A program made the translations under genes and the position numbers. This document shows positions 11,100 to 23,224 of a stretch of DNA of 64,000 nucleotides, piece by piece; positions within the stretch are counted from its first letter, which is position 1; each line of letters opens with the position of its first letter. The stretch comes from Aquatica leii (lineage: Eukaryota > Arthropoda > Insecta > Coleoptera > Lampyridae): the NCBI GenBank assembly GCA_035610365.1, contig CM069436.1, positions 55,009,505 through 55,073,504 of the forward strand, written 5' to 3'. The notes beneath the pieces were generated by a model. It was not told where the DNA came from and did no database searches. It saw only the letters and a program-made list of their open reading frames with translations.

Positions 11100-13566
11100 A
11101 TATTAACGTTTACAAGATTCCAATCCCCAAGAGCTACCATGCATAATACAGTTTGTATTCAAAAGCTGTATTTGTATTATTACTTCGTGACACAATTGCT
11201 ACTCGTATTCAACGATTATCAATCACATGTTGATTAACTGATTATTAATTACTTTTTGAAGTTACGATGTAAGTAAAATGCTTTTGATACCAATATTTAA
11301 TTTCTAATTTAAAAATGAGTATAAAGTACAGTAAAATGTATAAAGAAGTTGACAACAGTTGATCCCTTTATCTACTAGCCATTTTACCGAAATACCACTA
11401 AAGTGGTTCAATTTGTATAGTGGCAGGTAAACTCTCAGGTAAAATTTTTTTGAAAGTGTCGTACCTGCTTCTACAGACTGCATGAAATGTATTTATGCAG
11501 AATTGTAAATAGACTACTTTTATATTGATTAATTCAAATCTTATTGCGTCGACTAAAAATAGGACATGTGTGTGTGTGTGCTGATTTTAGTTAGTTAATT
11601 CCAGATTAATGAGTAAAAGTCAAACCAGAAACGTTAATAGTGATTAAAAATAAATGTTTGTGCTACTTATTAAAAATACGTGATTATTGTTTTACGTAAA
11701 AAGAAAGTAAAATAAATGTTGGGGTTCCCATTTCTGAATAAACGTGGCGTCAGTTCCACTAATCAATATGGTTTTCGTAGACTGTACGTCAGTCACGTGA
11801 AGTATTTGAAGACAAAACGCGCTTACAACTTTTAGCAAAAAAAATAGTGTGTTTTGATAAGTAGTTAAAATTAAACGTAATAAAAACATCATAAGAAAAT
11901 ACGCATGCGTGCGTACGCGTATATGTTATAATCAAACTAAGGTTTTAGTTTATTTTGAAAGAAGACAATTGGTGAGTATTTTTATTTACATACGTTCGCA
12001 CATGTATTTGCATGCCAAATTATCTGTTTTCGTCAAAAGCGATAATAATTTTCGACTATGTCAATGGCATTTTCCCAGAATAACATTTGCGTGTGTTTTG
12101 ATAATTATTAGTAGGACAGTTCCGGTAGTTTTTGGTGAATTGGTGTTGTACACGTTTTTAAATTTTTGTAAAACCCGGTATTTATTAGCACATAGACTTT
12201 TCTGTTTTTGCGGTTTATTGTAGTGCAAAACTTGTAAACAATTGTGGCTGTCTTGTACAAAAATCAACTCTATTGCCTAATTGTATCGATAAATCTAATC
12301 ATAACAGGAACTCGTTTAATGTTTTTATCTATCCGAACGTAATATGACCGTGAACAAGTAGTTTAACAAAATTAATCATACACGTACATAAGAGAAGTTT
12401 TATTGTGTTTGCTAAAAATATCGATTTTGCATTTAGGTTATGTAATGACTCATAGTATTCCTTTAAACAAGTTTAAATTATTGTGACTATTTTTATTTAA
12501 AAAAATAGAAAAATGCTTAAAATAAATAGTTTTGAAACAAGTTTTACTATATGAGGGCGATTCTATTAATTTTACGTTTTAAAACGATTTCAATTTATTT
12601 AATAACAGTTCGTTTAATAGATATCCTCTTCGATTGATTAATCTTTTTTTGCTGTATCTCAGAAAACCGATACGATTTTTCAGTCACGTGATTTTACGAC
12701 TAGTAGGTTTTTGAAAACAAGCGTCAAGTTGTGATTATTGCTTTGATTACAAATTAGTCTTTGAGGTGTGGAAGTGTGAAAGTATTAGTAGCGACAAGTT
12801 GACGTTCAAAAGTATTTACATTTGTTTAATAGCAGAATTTGATTGGAACACGTTTAACTATCGATTATAAGCAAACACGTGATTCATCGTCACAGTTTTT
12901 TATTCTTAATTCTAATATTGCATAATGTATTTTCTCTATTTCGACATAAGAATTAGCGATTCTTACACTAAAATCCGTGTAAGAATAAGCAAATTCTTAC
13001 ACGAATTTTAGTAATGTTAGTTTTTTCAAAGTTGGTATCTCTGCATCGTAAGTTGACGTTACATGAAAAAAAAATCAAAATTATTGGAACTTAACAATTG
13101 CAATTCAAATTTTGATGCCAAGATCAAATAAAAACATCTTATTAATACAAAGTTATTTACTTATAAAGGTATAAAGAGATAAATTTTGTATGAGATTTTA
13201 GGTTAACATATAAATTTCAATATGTCAAAGTTTAAGTGTTGCCAATTCAATAAAATATAAGTTTCCCAATGTTGTTTTAAAATTAAAATTATACGAAAAA
13301 TTTTAAATATTGTATCGAAATAGAGGAAATAGTATAAAGCACACGTCATAGAATACGTTTCAATCACTGAAACCCGGTCTCGTGCTTGAAGCACGTTGAT
13401 TCTGTAACTTGTGTTTTAATATACTATTATGTTTAGAGTAGCTGTTACATTGTTTTTTTTTTTGAGAAAACCATGATTCTTGATTTTATACATTTTTTTT
13501 CTTTTTTTTTACTTCTGTTTGTTAAGTTTGATTTTTTTCGCACAACTCCAGTTACTAAATAATGAT
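11100..13566. other. No gene recognised
   Basis: AT-rich sequence with only short chance reading frames. It contains a short (TG)n tract near 11568 and two exact copies of CAGTCACGTGA (about 11793 and 12681), an extended E-box-type palindrome. A G|GTGAGT donor-like site occurs near 11970, but I see no coding exon attached. Confidence 0.4.
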
Positions 13567-14969
13567 CTGTGTCAGGTGTCTGTGAAGTTAACATGACATT
13601 CTATAAATACAAAAAAATATAAGAGTTCCAATAGCACTTTTCATAGTTCTACAGTTCCCGATAAAAATTAAAAAAAGTTCCGTTTCATACCTTAAAAAAC
13701 AAAATTGTAAAAATGCCGTGCTAACTTTGCTAATCTAGCACGACACCATCTTCTCTAAAGTACTAAAATGCATTGAAAATTACTATTTTTGACAAGAGTT
13801 CTGAATAGTTCCGGTCAAGTTAAGTGTATATGTGTAATTTTAGATGACTATTTTAACAATTAACAATTTTGAATAAATTTCTTATATTCACGCTGTGCAC
13901 ATTTTGTAAAAAAAAATTTCTTTTTAATTAATAAGAGTTTAAAAAAATTCGCATTTCTTACCTTAAAGAAACGAAATTGTAAAAATGTCGTGCTAACTTG
14001 GCAAATTTTGCACGACAACCTCCTCTCTAAAGTACTAAAACGCGTTGAATATTACTATTTTTGACAAAAGTTAAGTTAAGTTAAGTAAATATGTGTAATT
14101 TTAACAATTAACAATTTTTAATAAATATTTTATATTCAGGCACAGCACGACATTTTGTGAAGATGTGTCGTGCTGATGATTTTCTGCAGTTTTAATAGTA
14201 ATTTTACACAGTTCTGTAAGAGTTCTTTGCTTTAGAGACATTTTAACGAAAAGTTCCAACTGATTACTATTTTTAAACAATTTTCAAAAAATTCGTCTGG
14301 CACGACATTTTGTGAAAATCTGTCGTGCTAATAATTTTCCGCAGTTTTAATAGTGATTTTACACAGTTCTGTAAGACTTCTATGCATTAGAAACGGTTTA
14401 AAGAAAAGTTTCAACTGATTACTATTGTTTTAAACATTTTTGAAAAATTACGTCTGGCATCACATTTTGTGAAAACGTGTCGTGCTGATGATTTATCATC
14501 AGTGCATTAGAAACGGTTTAAAGAAAAGTTTCAACTGATTACTATTGTTTTAAACAATTTTCAAATAGTATTAATCCACATCTTATTTTTTATGTTAGCT
14601 CAGAAATATAAATTTTATGACAACAGTTAAAATATTTTTTCTAACATTTACTAATATTTGTCTTACTGTTTAAGTATTATAAAATGTTTATTTTACTAAT
14701 TTCTTTTTTTTTCCTACATTCACTCTCATTCATGTTTGTAAATACACTGCTTAAAATCGTACAGGGATATTGTTGAAAATAAGATTTAAAAGGAAAGTAT
14801 CATATTGTATACAAATATTTTCGGCAAAATGAATATCTACTAAGATTTTATTGTATTATCTACTTATCAATGGCGCGATTGTGTTTTGTTTGCATCATCT
14901 GGTTATCAATTGTAATAACAGCGCAATTTGTTATTTTTGGTTTAACTTCATTATACCCTCACTTCTTAC

Positions 14970-15310
14970 AACAGACAGCAAGTACACTTTAGATCCAGAC
15001 GACCTCTTAGAGTTTTACCTCTATTCGCGGAGAACGGGATTTATGGACACAGCAACACCGGAATTGAACAAATGAATAATGGTCATACTCAAATGTACTA
15101 TTCTCTGATGAGTCTTGAGTTTGGAGGCAGTCAGGATGCTTAAATCGTTTGAATGCATTCTAAGAAGTCAATTCTTTTAGAGGTCATACAATTATGGTAT
15201 GGGCTGGCATAAGTTTTGGCCGAAAACCCGATCTCATTTTGCTTGGAAGTGATATGACAGTTCTAGTTTATGTGGAAGAGATCTTACCTGTCGTTGTGCT
15301 ATATGCCGGA
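14970..15310 (+). pseudogene. Tc1-like transposase relic inside the foldback element
   Basis: Fragments in different frames follow the Tc1 order. RSRRPLRVLPLFAENG (about 15000-15040) is the end of the DNA-binding half. NVLFSDES-like sequence with the first catalytic Asp lies at about 15090-15115. MVWAGISFGRKPDLILLGSDMTVLVYVEEILPVVVLYAG (15194-15310) is the middle of the DDE domain. The second and third catalytic residues are not seen because the right arm of the foldback element starts here. Dead. It may be the remains of a Tc1 element that landed in the foldback, or the foldback's former interior. Confidence 0.65.
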
Positions 15311-15496
15311 GTAGTCATGCCAGACGTGATTTTTGATATTAAAAAAAGTAATCAGTTAGAACTTTTCATTAAAATGTTTCTAATGCATAGAACTTTTATA
15401 GAACTGTGTAAAATTTCTATTAAAACTACGGAAAATCATCAGCACGACACATTTTCACAAAACAGACGTCATTTTTGAAAAATATTTTAAAAATAG

Positions 15497-15945
15497 TGTA
15501 AACCTTCTTATTATTATTATTAAAACTAAATTATTTTTACTTATACTAAAAATATGTACACATTTAAACTAACCAAACTAATTAAATCTAAGGTAATTTA
15601 ATAAAAATACTAACACTATAATTTATGTATAACACTTACACGAAGATAAGTCCGCGGATAACTATTTAACACTTATTGTTTGTTTACACTAAAATCACGT
15701 ACAAGGTTATACACCATAAATTTATCTCACACGCGTTAATTACTTATTTATTTAGACTTGAATAATCTTCTTAACACTGCCGTCCTCGAATTACAGAAAA
15801 TAACTGACCTACAATTTGTTTGTACCGTATTTATACGTTTCTGCAAACATTCGAGAAGCCTCTACATTCTTTCGTGAACGTTCTAGACGTGGATAAAACG
15901 TACGGGAACGTTCTCGAAATTTACGAACACTTCGCGAATGTTTCA
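15497..15945. mobile_element. Solo LTR (Ty3-like fossil)
   Basis: A 449-bp insertion starts TGTAAACC, ends GTTTCA and is flanked by the 4-bp duplication ATAG (15493-15496 and 15946-15949). It interrupts a subrepeat in the right arm of the foldback element. Its second half resembles 49471-49677, which lies within a Ty3-type gag fossil. The solo form suggests recombination between two LTRs after insertion. Confidence 0.7.
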
Positions 15946-16894
15946 ATAGTAATCAGTTGGAACTTTTTGTTGAAATGTCTTTAAAGCATAGAACTCTTAT
16001 AGAACCGTGTAAAATTACTATTAAAACTGCGGAAAATCATCAGCACGACACATTTTTACAAAATGTCGTGCCAGACGTAATTTTTGAAAATTGTTTAAAA
16101 AATAGTAATCAGTTGGAACTTTTCTTTAAAATGTTTCTAATGCATAGAACTCTTTTAGAACTGTTCAAAATTACCATTAAAACTGCGGAAAATCATCAGC
16201 ACGACACATTTTTACAATATTAGAAATTTATTAAAAATTATTAATTGTTAAAATAGCGATCTAAAATTACACATATATACTTAACTTGATTAGAATTATT
16301 CAGAACTCTTATCGAAAATAGTAATATTCAACGCGTTTTAGTACTTTAGAAAGGAGGGTGTCGTGCTATATTTGTGAAGTTAGCACGACATTTTGACAAT
16401 TTCGTTTTTTCATCAGAAACTGTAGAACTCTTATTAAATTTAAAAAAAAATTTTTTTACAAAATATCGTACTGAGCGCGAATATTAGAAATGCATTCAAA
16501 ATTGTTAATTGTTAAAATAGTGATCTAAAATTACACATATATACTTAACTTAACCGGAACTATTTAGAACTCTTGTCAAATATAGTAATTTTCAACGCGT
16601 TTTAGTACTTTAGAGAGAAAGGTGTCGTGATGAATTTGCGAAGCACATTTTTCCTATTTCGTTTTTTTAGTTAAGAAATGCGGAATTGTTTTTAATTATT
16701 ATCAGGAACTGTAGAACTATGAAAAGTGCTATTGGAACTCTTAATATTTTTTTTGTATTTGAATGTCGTGCTAACTTCACAGACACCTGTGTCAGGACAT
16801 TTGCTTTTGTATGTTTTATAACGTGATCTATTTGAGTTTTTTTGTTTGGCGGCGTCAATGCTATGCTTCAGCTGCTAGATAGCATGGTCTAAAC

Positions 16895-18460
16895 CAGTGG
16901 TTCCCAAACTTTTTTGGCCCACGGACCCTTTTTAATAGTCAAAATTTGCCTACGGTACTCTGAGTGAAAAAACCATATAAATGCGTAACAGAAAAATTAC
17001 CAATTTAACTTTGATGTATTGAATGGTAAATGGTGACGTAAAAATAAAATTTAAATAAAACATTTTGTTGAAGTGTTTATTCAGATTATAACTTTTGTTT
17101 CAAAATACAAAAAAAACTTTTTAATGACTTGGATGAACCTGATGAGATTTTATGAGTATATATACGTTCGGCTCAATGTTTGTAAGTAGAAACCGCAAAT
17201 CCCCACGAGTACTAATTGGTAATCCGTTTCTTTTTTTTGTGATGAGGCTCATAACGGCACTGAATCTACGTTTTACTAAATAACAAGATGTAAAAACGAT
17301 CAACAGTTTCTGTACAATAAAACATAATGCTGAATATAAAACTGGGATCTATTTTTACAACCAGAAGTTGTTGTATCCTTGTTTAAACATTGGTTTCAGA
17401 TCCTCATTTGTGGATAATTTAATAAGTTGCTCCTGTATTAGTATGCATTTATCTATATTCTGAAATTTTGAAAGATTTGGAAACTGAGAACATTCTCCTT
17501 TTCTCAAGTTTTGTTTGTAAAACAAAAATTTTGCAACAAACGCAGATATTACACTTTTAACTTGGATTAAATTTAATGTGTCACCTTGTAGTTTTAAATT
17601 AGTCTCGTTAAATCTGGCAAATAAATCTCCAAGAATTTCAACACTAAATCAAAGAGCGAATACAAGCGAACCAAACATGCACTTTTAGATAACCAACGTA
17701 CTTCTGTGTTAAGTAGTAAACGAGTATAGTCATCATCATTTTTCAAATAAAGTTCAGCAAACAATCTCTCATTTAAGACATTCCTTTTGATTATATTAAC
17801 TGCTCTAATGACATTATGTAGTGATCCATGCAAACGTTCACTAAGGTTTTTGCGACCAAATGATGTCGATGAATGACACAATGTACCTATAATACATTCG
17901 GTATAGCTTATTTTAGGTATGTCAGAAAGCCTCGGTGTCGTCCTACCATTGCCTGAGCATTGTCAGTAGCAACGGAGATGAGATTAATCAAGGTTATTAA
18001 TTTCTTTTAAATCAAAAACTTTTTTTAATTCATTAAATAATGTTTCACCTTTCGTATTAGTTTCCAAACATTTAGCAAATAACAATTCTTGGGAAAATGT
18101 TTCTTTTTTTACAAATCTCACGTTAAAAGTAAAGCTTAGTTTCCTAGTAATGGTGACTCGTCAAGCTATAGAGAATTCAGTGGTTTTTAAGTAGTCATAT
18201 AAAGAGTTTTCTACATACTAAGCCGTTTCGTTCATCCTTCGTACAGTATTATTACTATTTTTTTTATAATATCGAAAGCTGGTGGTGCAACACAGTTGTA
18301 TTATCTCACTTACGGCTGGTAGAATGAGTTCTTCACGAATCGTGTGCGGTTTTCCGAACTTTGCAATCATTAAAGAAATATTATAAGAAGCATGCAATTA
18401 ATTGTCATCTCTCTTAGATGTTGTTTCTATGAGTTCTTACAATGTTAGTGTTGTCAAATA
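16895..18460 (-). pseudogene. hAT transposase relic, SCAND3/ZBED5-like, copy 1
   Basis: The outer end CAGTGGTTCCCAAAC at 16895 is a typical hAT terminus. On the minus strand, from about 18440 downward, fragments match the hAT transposase family annotated as SCAN domain-containing protein 3 or ZBED5. The best block is 17881-17594: LHNVIRAVNIIKRNVLNERLFAELYL, then TEVRWLSKSACLVRLYSLFD. A fragment near 17960 resembles the VSVATD motif. Several frame breaks and an internal loss relative to the copy at 59710-61265 show decay. The 5' side is cut at about 18460 by a pogo-like end starting right after a TA. No far hAT terminus was found. Confidence 0.7.
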
Positions 18461-18755
18461 CAGTGCACGCCGCTTAATCACGTTGGGGTTTAGGGTTTTT
18501 GATAACAATAACCGAATGCAAGCAATATCCGAAATTCAGAAAAAGTGAAATCATAGCATCACCAGCAAAAAAATGTTCATAAAACGTTTAAAAAAACGAA
18601 GTTTTGAGTCAAATAAATCAAAAATTACGGACTTGTAGCAGTAAATAGTTGTTGACACCGTTAATAAAAAAATAAAAAATAACGTTATGATGCTTAATTC
18701 ACTGTTTTAATAATTACAAATTTTTTTTAGTAATTCGCTGACACACATACTATAA
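18461..18755. mobile_element. Pogo-like element end (truncated copy)
   Basis: The segment starts CAGTGCACGCCGCTTA directly after a TA dinucleotide and resembles, over about 80 bp, the complement of 48480-48554, the right end of the element at 46935-48554. It interrupts the hAT relic. Its other end was not found, so it is partial. The pogo/Tigger assignment rests on the CAGT...CGCTTA terminus and TA flank. Confidence 0.45.
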
Positions 18756-19180
18756 CCGTTATAACTATTTACAGTAAACTTTAGTCACATAGTAAAATGA
18801 CACTATGAGATGGCTCTGCCATCAAATACTTATTAATTGTTACCTTTGTTATACTTGAATATAAAGTCATAGGTGCGTCAATGCAATTGTGGGAATTACA
18901 TTAGAGTGTATCTCCTACTGCTGATGAGCCCCGAAAAGGCGAAACGGCAATCCAGTGGTTCACTCTGGTGGCATTTGCACAATTGCATTGACATTGCTTT
19001 ACCCCCAATGTCTTTTTACGTTGTGGTTTTATTTCGCAGAATTATTAAAAGTTGATTTTGAATTTCGCGGGTGTTAAATCAATTTCAACGTGTTACCGCC
19101 GTTATAACTATTTACAGTAAACTTTAGTCGCATAGTAAAATTACACTATGAGATGGCTCTGCCATCAAACACTTATTAAT
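18756..19180. repeat. 82-bp direct repeats around a 261-bp hairpin unit
   Basis: 18756-18837 and 19099-19180 are near-identical direct repeats (about three mismatches in 82) spaced 343 bp apart. Between them lies a segment with a 15-bp perfect inverted repeat (18877-18891 and 18978-18992, arm GTCAATGCAATTGTG) that encloses a hammerhead-like core. This could be a partial tandem of a 343-bp unit, or an insertion with an unusually long target duplication. Confidence 0.75.
18915..18958 (+). ncRNA. Hammerhead ribozyme-like motif 1
   Basis: The core is CTGATGA (18921-18927), then stem II GCC/GGC (18928-18930 with 18938-18940) and GAAA (18941-18944). A short loop follows, then TC at 18951-18952 as the predicted U16.1 and cleavage base. 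Stem I pairs 18915-18920 with 18953-18958 (C-G, U-G, A-U, C-G, U-A, G-C). All conserved core positions are present, stem II joins the core directly, and stem III is minimal (one A-U pair). Very short stem III is known for hammerheads in Penelope-like elements and retrozymes, which tend to act as dimers. No folding or cleavage test was done. Confidence 0.6.
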
Positions 19181-19239
19181 GTATTTATAACTTCTACGCC
19201 ACACGAAGATTGTGGATTGAGCAATATTCTAATAGACAA

Positions 19240-20553
19240 TTGGCTTTAATAAACTTTATTTTGGCGTGTGTGCAATGACATGGAGAAACTGGAGGTGTTC
19301 TTTCTACCTATGCAGGCCATGGTCGAGAAAGACCACCCCGTGTATTTGAAACGGAAGAAGAATAAATCTTTTCAATCAAATTAAAACTTTAATATTTGTT
19401 TTTCTTCAATGTATGTGCATATATTATAAATTGTAAAAGATCGGACACGCAGTAGCACTAGAGAAATAGACTGCGCAGCTAACGCGTCCAATAGTACGCT
19501 ACATCGTGTTTTAAGAAATTATTCTTTGTACTCTTACTATGTTCAACGAGTTCAACAGTTAAAGGACGTTGATTTTGAAACGCGACTTTAGTTTTCTGAG
19601 TGGTTACAGCGACAAGAAGTTTTTGACTCTGATTTTAGTGCCAAAATATTATTTTCAGATGAGTGTTGTTTCACACGAAATGGAGTGCTAAGTTTGCACA
19701 ACACGTATGTTTGGAATGAAGAAAACCATTATGAAATTTAACAAAGCAACTTTCAGTGGCAATTTTCTAATAATGTTTGTGCTGATATTTTAAGAAATAG
19801 TTTAATTAGACCGTTTGTTTTACTAGAAAGACTTAAAGGTGATTTGTATTTTTGCAAAAAACTTTTGCCCAAGAATTTGATGACTCACCCCTTGACGGTT
19901 GCACAACAATGTGGTTCATGCACGATACAGGTTCTACGCATGTAAGTCACCCCGTTTGCGATTTCTTAAATATAATTTTTACTTCTTGTTGGATTGTAAA
20001 AAAACGGCACTAGAGGCTGATCAATTCGTAGGCCAAATATTAACCCTTTAGACATTTTCTGGAGCTATGTGAAAAGTGAAGTATACAAAACCCCCGTAAA
20101 TAATAGACAAGAAATGCAAAATTAATTTTTACAGCAGCAAATGTCATTGAATTAGACAACGTGCAATTATTTAGACGAGTAAGTTTAGACGTTTGTGTAT
20201 TTTCCAATGAAGAGGGTATTATCTAATGTACTTGAAAATACTATGCAAGATAGCAACTCCATTCAACACAGTAATTTAACTACGCGTTATCCGATAACAT
20301 TATTTCATATTTATTTTTATTTTTGGTGTCAGCAATTCGCTGAGAAGAAATTTGCAGTTTCTAGAACATTTTATTTTTATTCGTGGTGTCAACAACCATA
20401 GGAGACTACAGGTTCGTAATTTACGATTTATTTTGCCAAAAATTTTGGTTTTTTTAAATGTTTTAATGGAACTTTTTTTTTGCATTTTTTGCTTGTATTT
20501 ATGCTCTGATTTCATCTGCTAAAATAACAACCCGTTAGTGAGATACACTCTGT
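19240..20553 (+). pseudogene. Mariner-like (DDE_3) transposase relic
   Basis: Fragments in order are: a helix-turn-helix tail (GGVLSTYAGHGRERPPRVFETEEE, 19285-19360), STREIDCAANASNSTLHRVLRNYSLYSYYVQRVQQLK (19450-19560), AKILFSDECCFTRNGVLSLHNTYVWNEE with the first catalytic Asp (19640-19725), SNNVCADILRNSLIRPFVLLERLKGDLYF (19765-19855), WFMHDTGSTHVSH with the second Asp (about 19912-19950), and NPLDIFWSYVKSEVYKTPVNN with the third (20040-20105). Frame shifts, stops and a loss between the last two make it inactive. The 3' end (20200-20553, ending at a CACTCTGTATA terminus) recurs at 27925-28275 and 48240-48430. The 5' end abuts the direct repeats at 19180. Confidence 0.75.
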
Positions 20554-20559
20554 ATACCG

Positions 20560-23220
20560 GGCGAGTTAGTATACGTTTATACGTTCACGGGACCGCATCC
20601 AGTATAAATTTCGGTTGTACAAGTACAACACAAAGTATCACAAAGGAAGCATTTATGAAACATTGTGTATAACAATAACGAAGCTCTTAAACTGCTTTTC
20701 AAGTATTAAAACAGATAACGTGGTTTTCTAGGGAGGGCGTTTATTAGTTGCTGAACTAAATTAAAAAAAAAAAACGTTTTGGTTATTTTTATAGCAGGTT
20801 TATAAGATTTTTTTAAAGTCGTATTTTTAGAAAGCTTTTTAAAAACTAGATGTAGTAGTGTAGTGTAAATAAATTGCTTAACAGTAAGTTGTTTTTAAGC
20901 ACATACATCTAATTTAGAACTGCTCTAGTTCTACTCGGCACATAAAACTATAATGCTTATCTGAGTGACGATCAGATAAGAACATTAATTTTACGTTTAA
21001 CGTATATTTACAAAAGTAAATATTTAGTCATTACTAAATTAAAAAGAAAAAAACAAACGTGTTGATCACATTTTGTATCGTATGTGTGTATACGAGGAAT
21101 AACAACTAAATTTGTAAAGTTTTTGAAAACATTATAAAACGACATTGCAACATTGGTAACTGGTTGTAATAAGTATTTATGCACCAAGGACGTTACTATG
21201 ATGATTACGCCCGGAGAGCAACATAATACAACCCGAGGGCTGCTGGTCTGAGGGGATGTATGTTGCTCAATAAACGTAAATATCCAGCAACGCCAGTAGT
21301 GCATACAAAGTTTTATTTTTTATTTTATCTAATAAAAAACTAACAATGAACAATTATTTTAGTTTCTATTTTATTAAACCTAAATTTAAATGCAAAAAAA
21401 ATATAGAAAATTTGTTATCTAAGTTTAAACAAAAATATGAAGAAAAATATCATGTTTGAAGGTGTAATAAGAAAGCGCAACGAAGCCATAATGGCCTTTC
21501 ACTATGCCCCGATTGTTATGTTTTTTTTTACGTATCTCGTATCCTAGGCGTTATGAGTAAATTATAACGAAGTAAAAATAGTTATTTATTTAATGAGTTC
21601 CTGTGTTAATTTGGGTTTCTTCCAAGCAGGCATTTTTAAAAGTCCACGAGGGAAAAAACGCCTAATTTATATAAGTACGAGTTGAATACAACATTTTATT
21701 GTTCGAACAGAGACTACGAGGCCCGCAAAGTCTGAATACCTCTCAAAAATAGTTTGACGTTTATGTTGACAAGTACGCAAAAACTGTCAAAGACGGTTTA
21801 CAATAGCGAAAAATTAGAATTTATGACAGTTAAGAACGATACATAAAATAATTAGAACTATAGTCCGTTTCAACGCTATTAACTAAAATGAAGCAGTTAT
21901 ATATAATAAATATATTTTAATCTAATGAAACAGTTGTTATAATGAAACGTGTCAGAAATTAAATTATCTGCAGTTAAAAGTAAGTTCTCTAAAAGATCAT
22001 TCATTCTGTTAAAGAATTATTTCAATTTTTCTGCTTTAATTTTATCATTCTTTAACAGAAATTAAAATAGAGACTTAAATATTTATATTAGCAATGGAAG
22101 ACACGAAGTAGGTAGATACTATAGAAAGTTTCGTTTATGATTTTGTAGACTTTTTTGCAATACTAAGAACGTACGTATCAGATAAGAAATAAACACTTAC
22201 TTAAAGTTTCATTATCAACCAGTTTTGGTTTTTATTTTTTTTTTTCATAAACAAAAAATCATATTAATACTGTGCTTAAAATATTTATTACCAAAGTTTT
22301 AATTTGCAAGATTATTCTAACATGATTTTTTGTATCTACATGCACATACATAGAAGATAAATAGATTTGCTGATAGTGTGCCCAAGACCTTCTTAAGAGT
22401 CAGATTAACATATTTAATTTTTTTGCGATGTTTGTTTCGAAAAAATAAATTCTTTATTTTTATCAGTATTGCTAAAGTGTTACAAATTTTTAATATTGAG
22501 GATCTGTTATTAATCTTATTGTTATTATTTAATATTGAAACTTTTGGAAAAGATTATCATAAAAGCTGTTAAGTTCAACAAAACCACTATAAACCTGCGG
22601 CTTATCAGTTATTGTTGCAGAAAAAAATTATATTTTAACTATTTCATAATAATTCGTTTGGAAATAAATTTTTTAGACGAAATCTTGAAAACGATAAGAG
22701 TTACAAAATTATTTGAATAGGGTTCGAGTTAAATGGGCGAATACTTAAATCTTTAATTTATATAAAGGTTCATTAAAAATTGTAATAGACGCGCGTTTTA
22801 TTCTATTTATGTTAATAACATGAGAAAGAATTATTTAAATAATACATCAAGAATGTTATTCAGTTTTATAACTTTGACCTTTGAATTTTATCGTTAAAAA
22901 CATTATAGCGATTGTAGTCAAAGTTAATTAAAAAATTATTCAAATTTTTGCAAGTTTGAAACTTGCAATGTTATGTTTCTGGTAGAAAATTTTGTCTTAC
23001 TTTTCTCGTTTGTAATTTAATTTTTATAATTTTGTCGAAATTTTAAAAACATAGTTTTGTTTTCTTTTGGCTGTAGTTCCCATTAATTAATTTTAAAAAA
23101 TATACCGGGTGCGGCATTACTGCGTCGAAGTACATCTCAATTATTATAGAAAATAACAAAAAAAGTTACTTACAAATATTACAGGCAACTCAAAACTACA
23201 CATTTTAGAATTATTCTTGT
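20560..23220. other. No gene recognised
   Basis: AT-rich DNA with short chance frames. A GC-richer patch at 21180-21300 and a block at 21600-21740 containing GTCCACGAGGGAAAAAACGC look like weathered repeat pieces that I cannot assign. Confidence 0.35.
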
Positions 23221-23224
23221 TTAT

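Larger units (their letters stand above)
13576..16786. mobile_element. Foldback-type element with subrepeat-built inverted ends (MULE-like 9-bp target duplication)
   Basis: The 9-mer CTGTGTCAG flanks the element exactly (13567-13575 and 16787-16795). The ends are inverted: GTGTCTGTGAAG on the left, complement of CTTCACAGACAC on the right. The left arm (13576-14580) contains two units of about 270 bp followed by three of about 155 bp. The units carry GTCGTGC/GCACGAC mini-palindromes around CATTTTGTGA. The right arm (about 15320-16786) mirrors them and is interrupted by a solo LTR. The centre holds a Tc1-like relic. A 9-bp duplication and tandemly repeated inverted ends are known from Mutator-related foldback elements such as Drosophila FB. 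That assignment is inference. Confidence 0.65.

Noticed and set aside
11909-12223. 104-residue frame with a donor-like G|GTGAGT near 11970
   Set aside because: No domain, and the splice-like site has no convincing exon on its left.
21008-21304. 98-residue minus-strand frame with several Cys
   Set aside because: No recognisable family; composition fits a chance frame in DNA that is locally less AT-rich.
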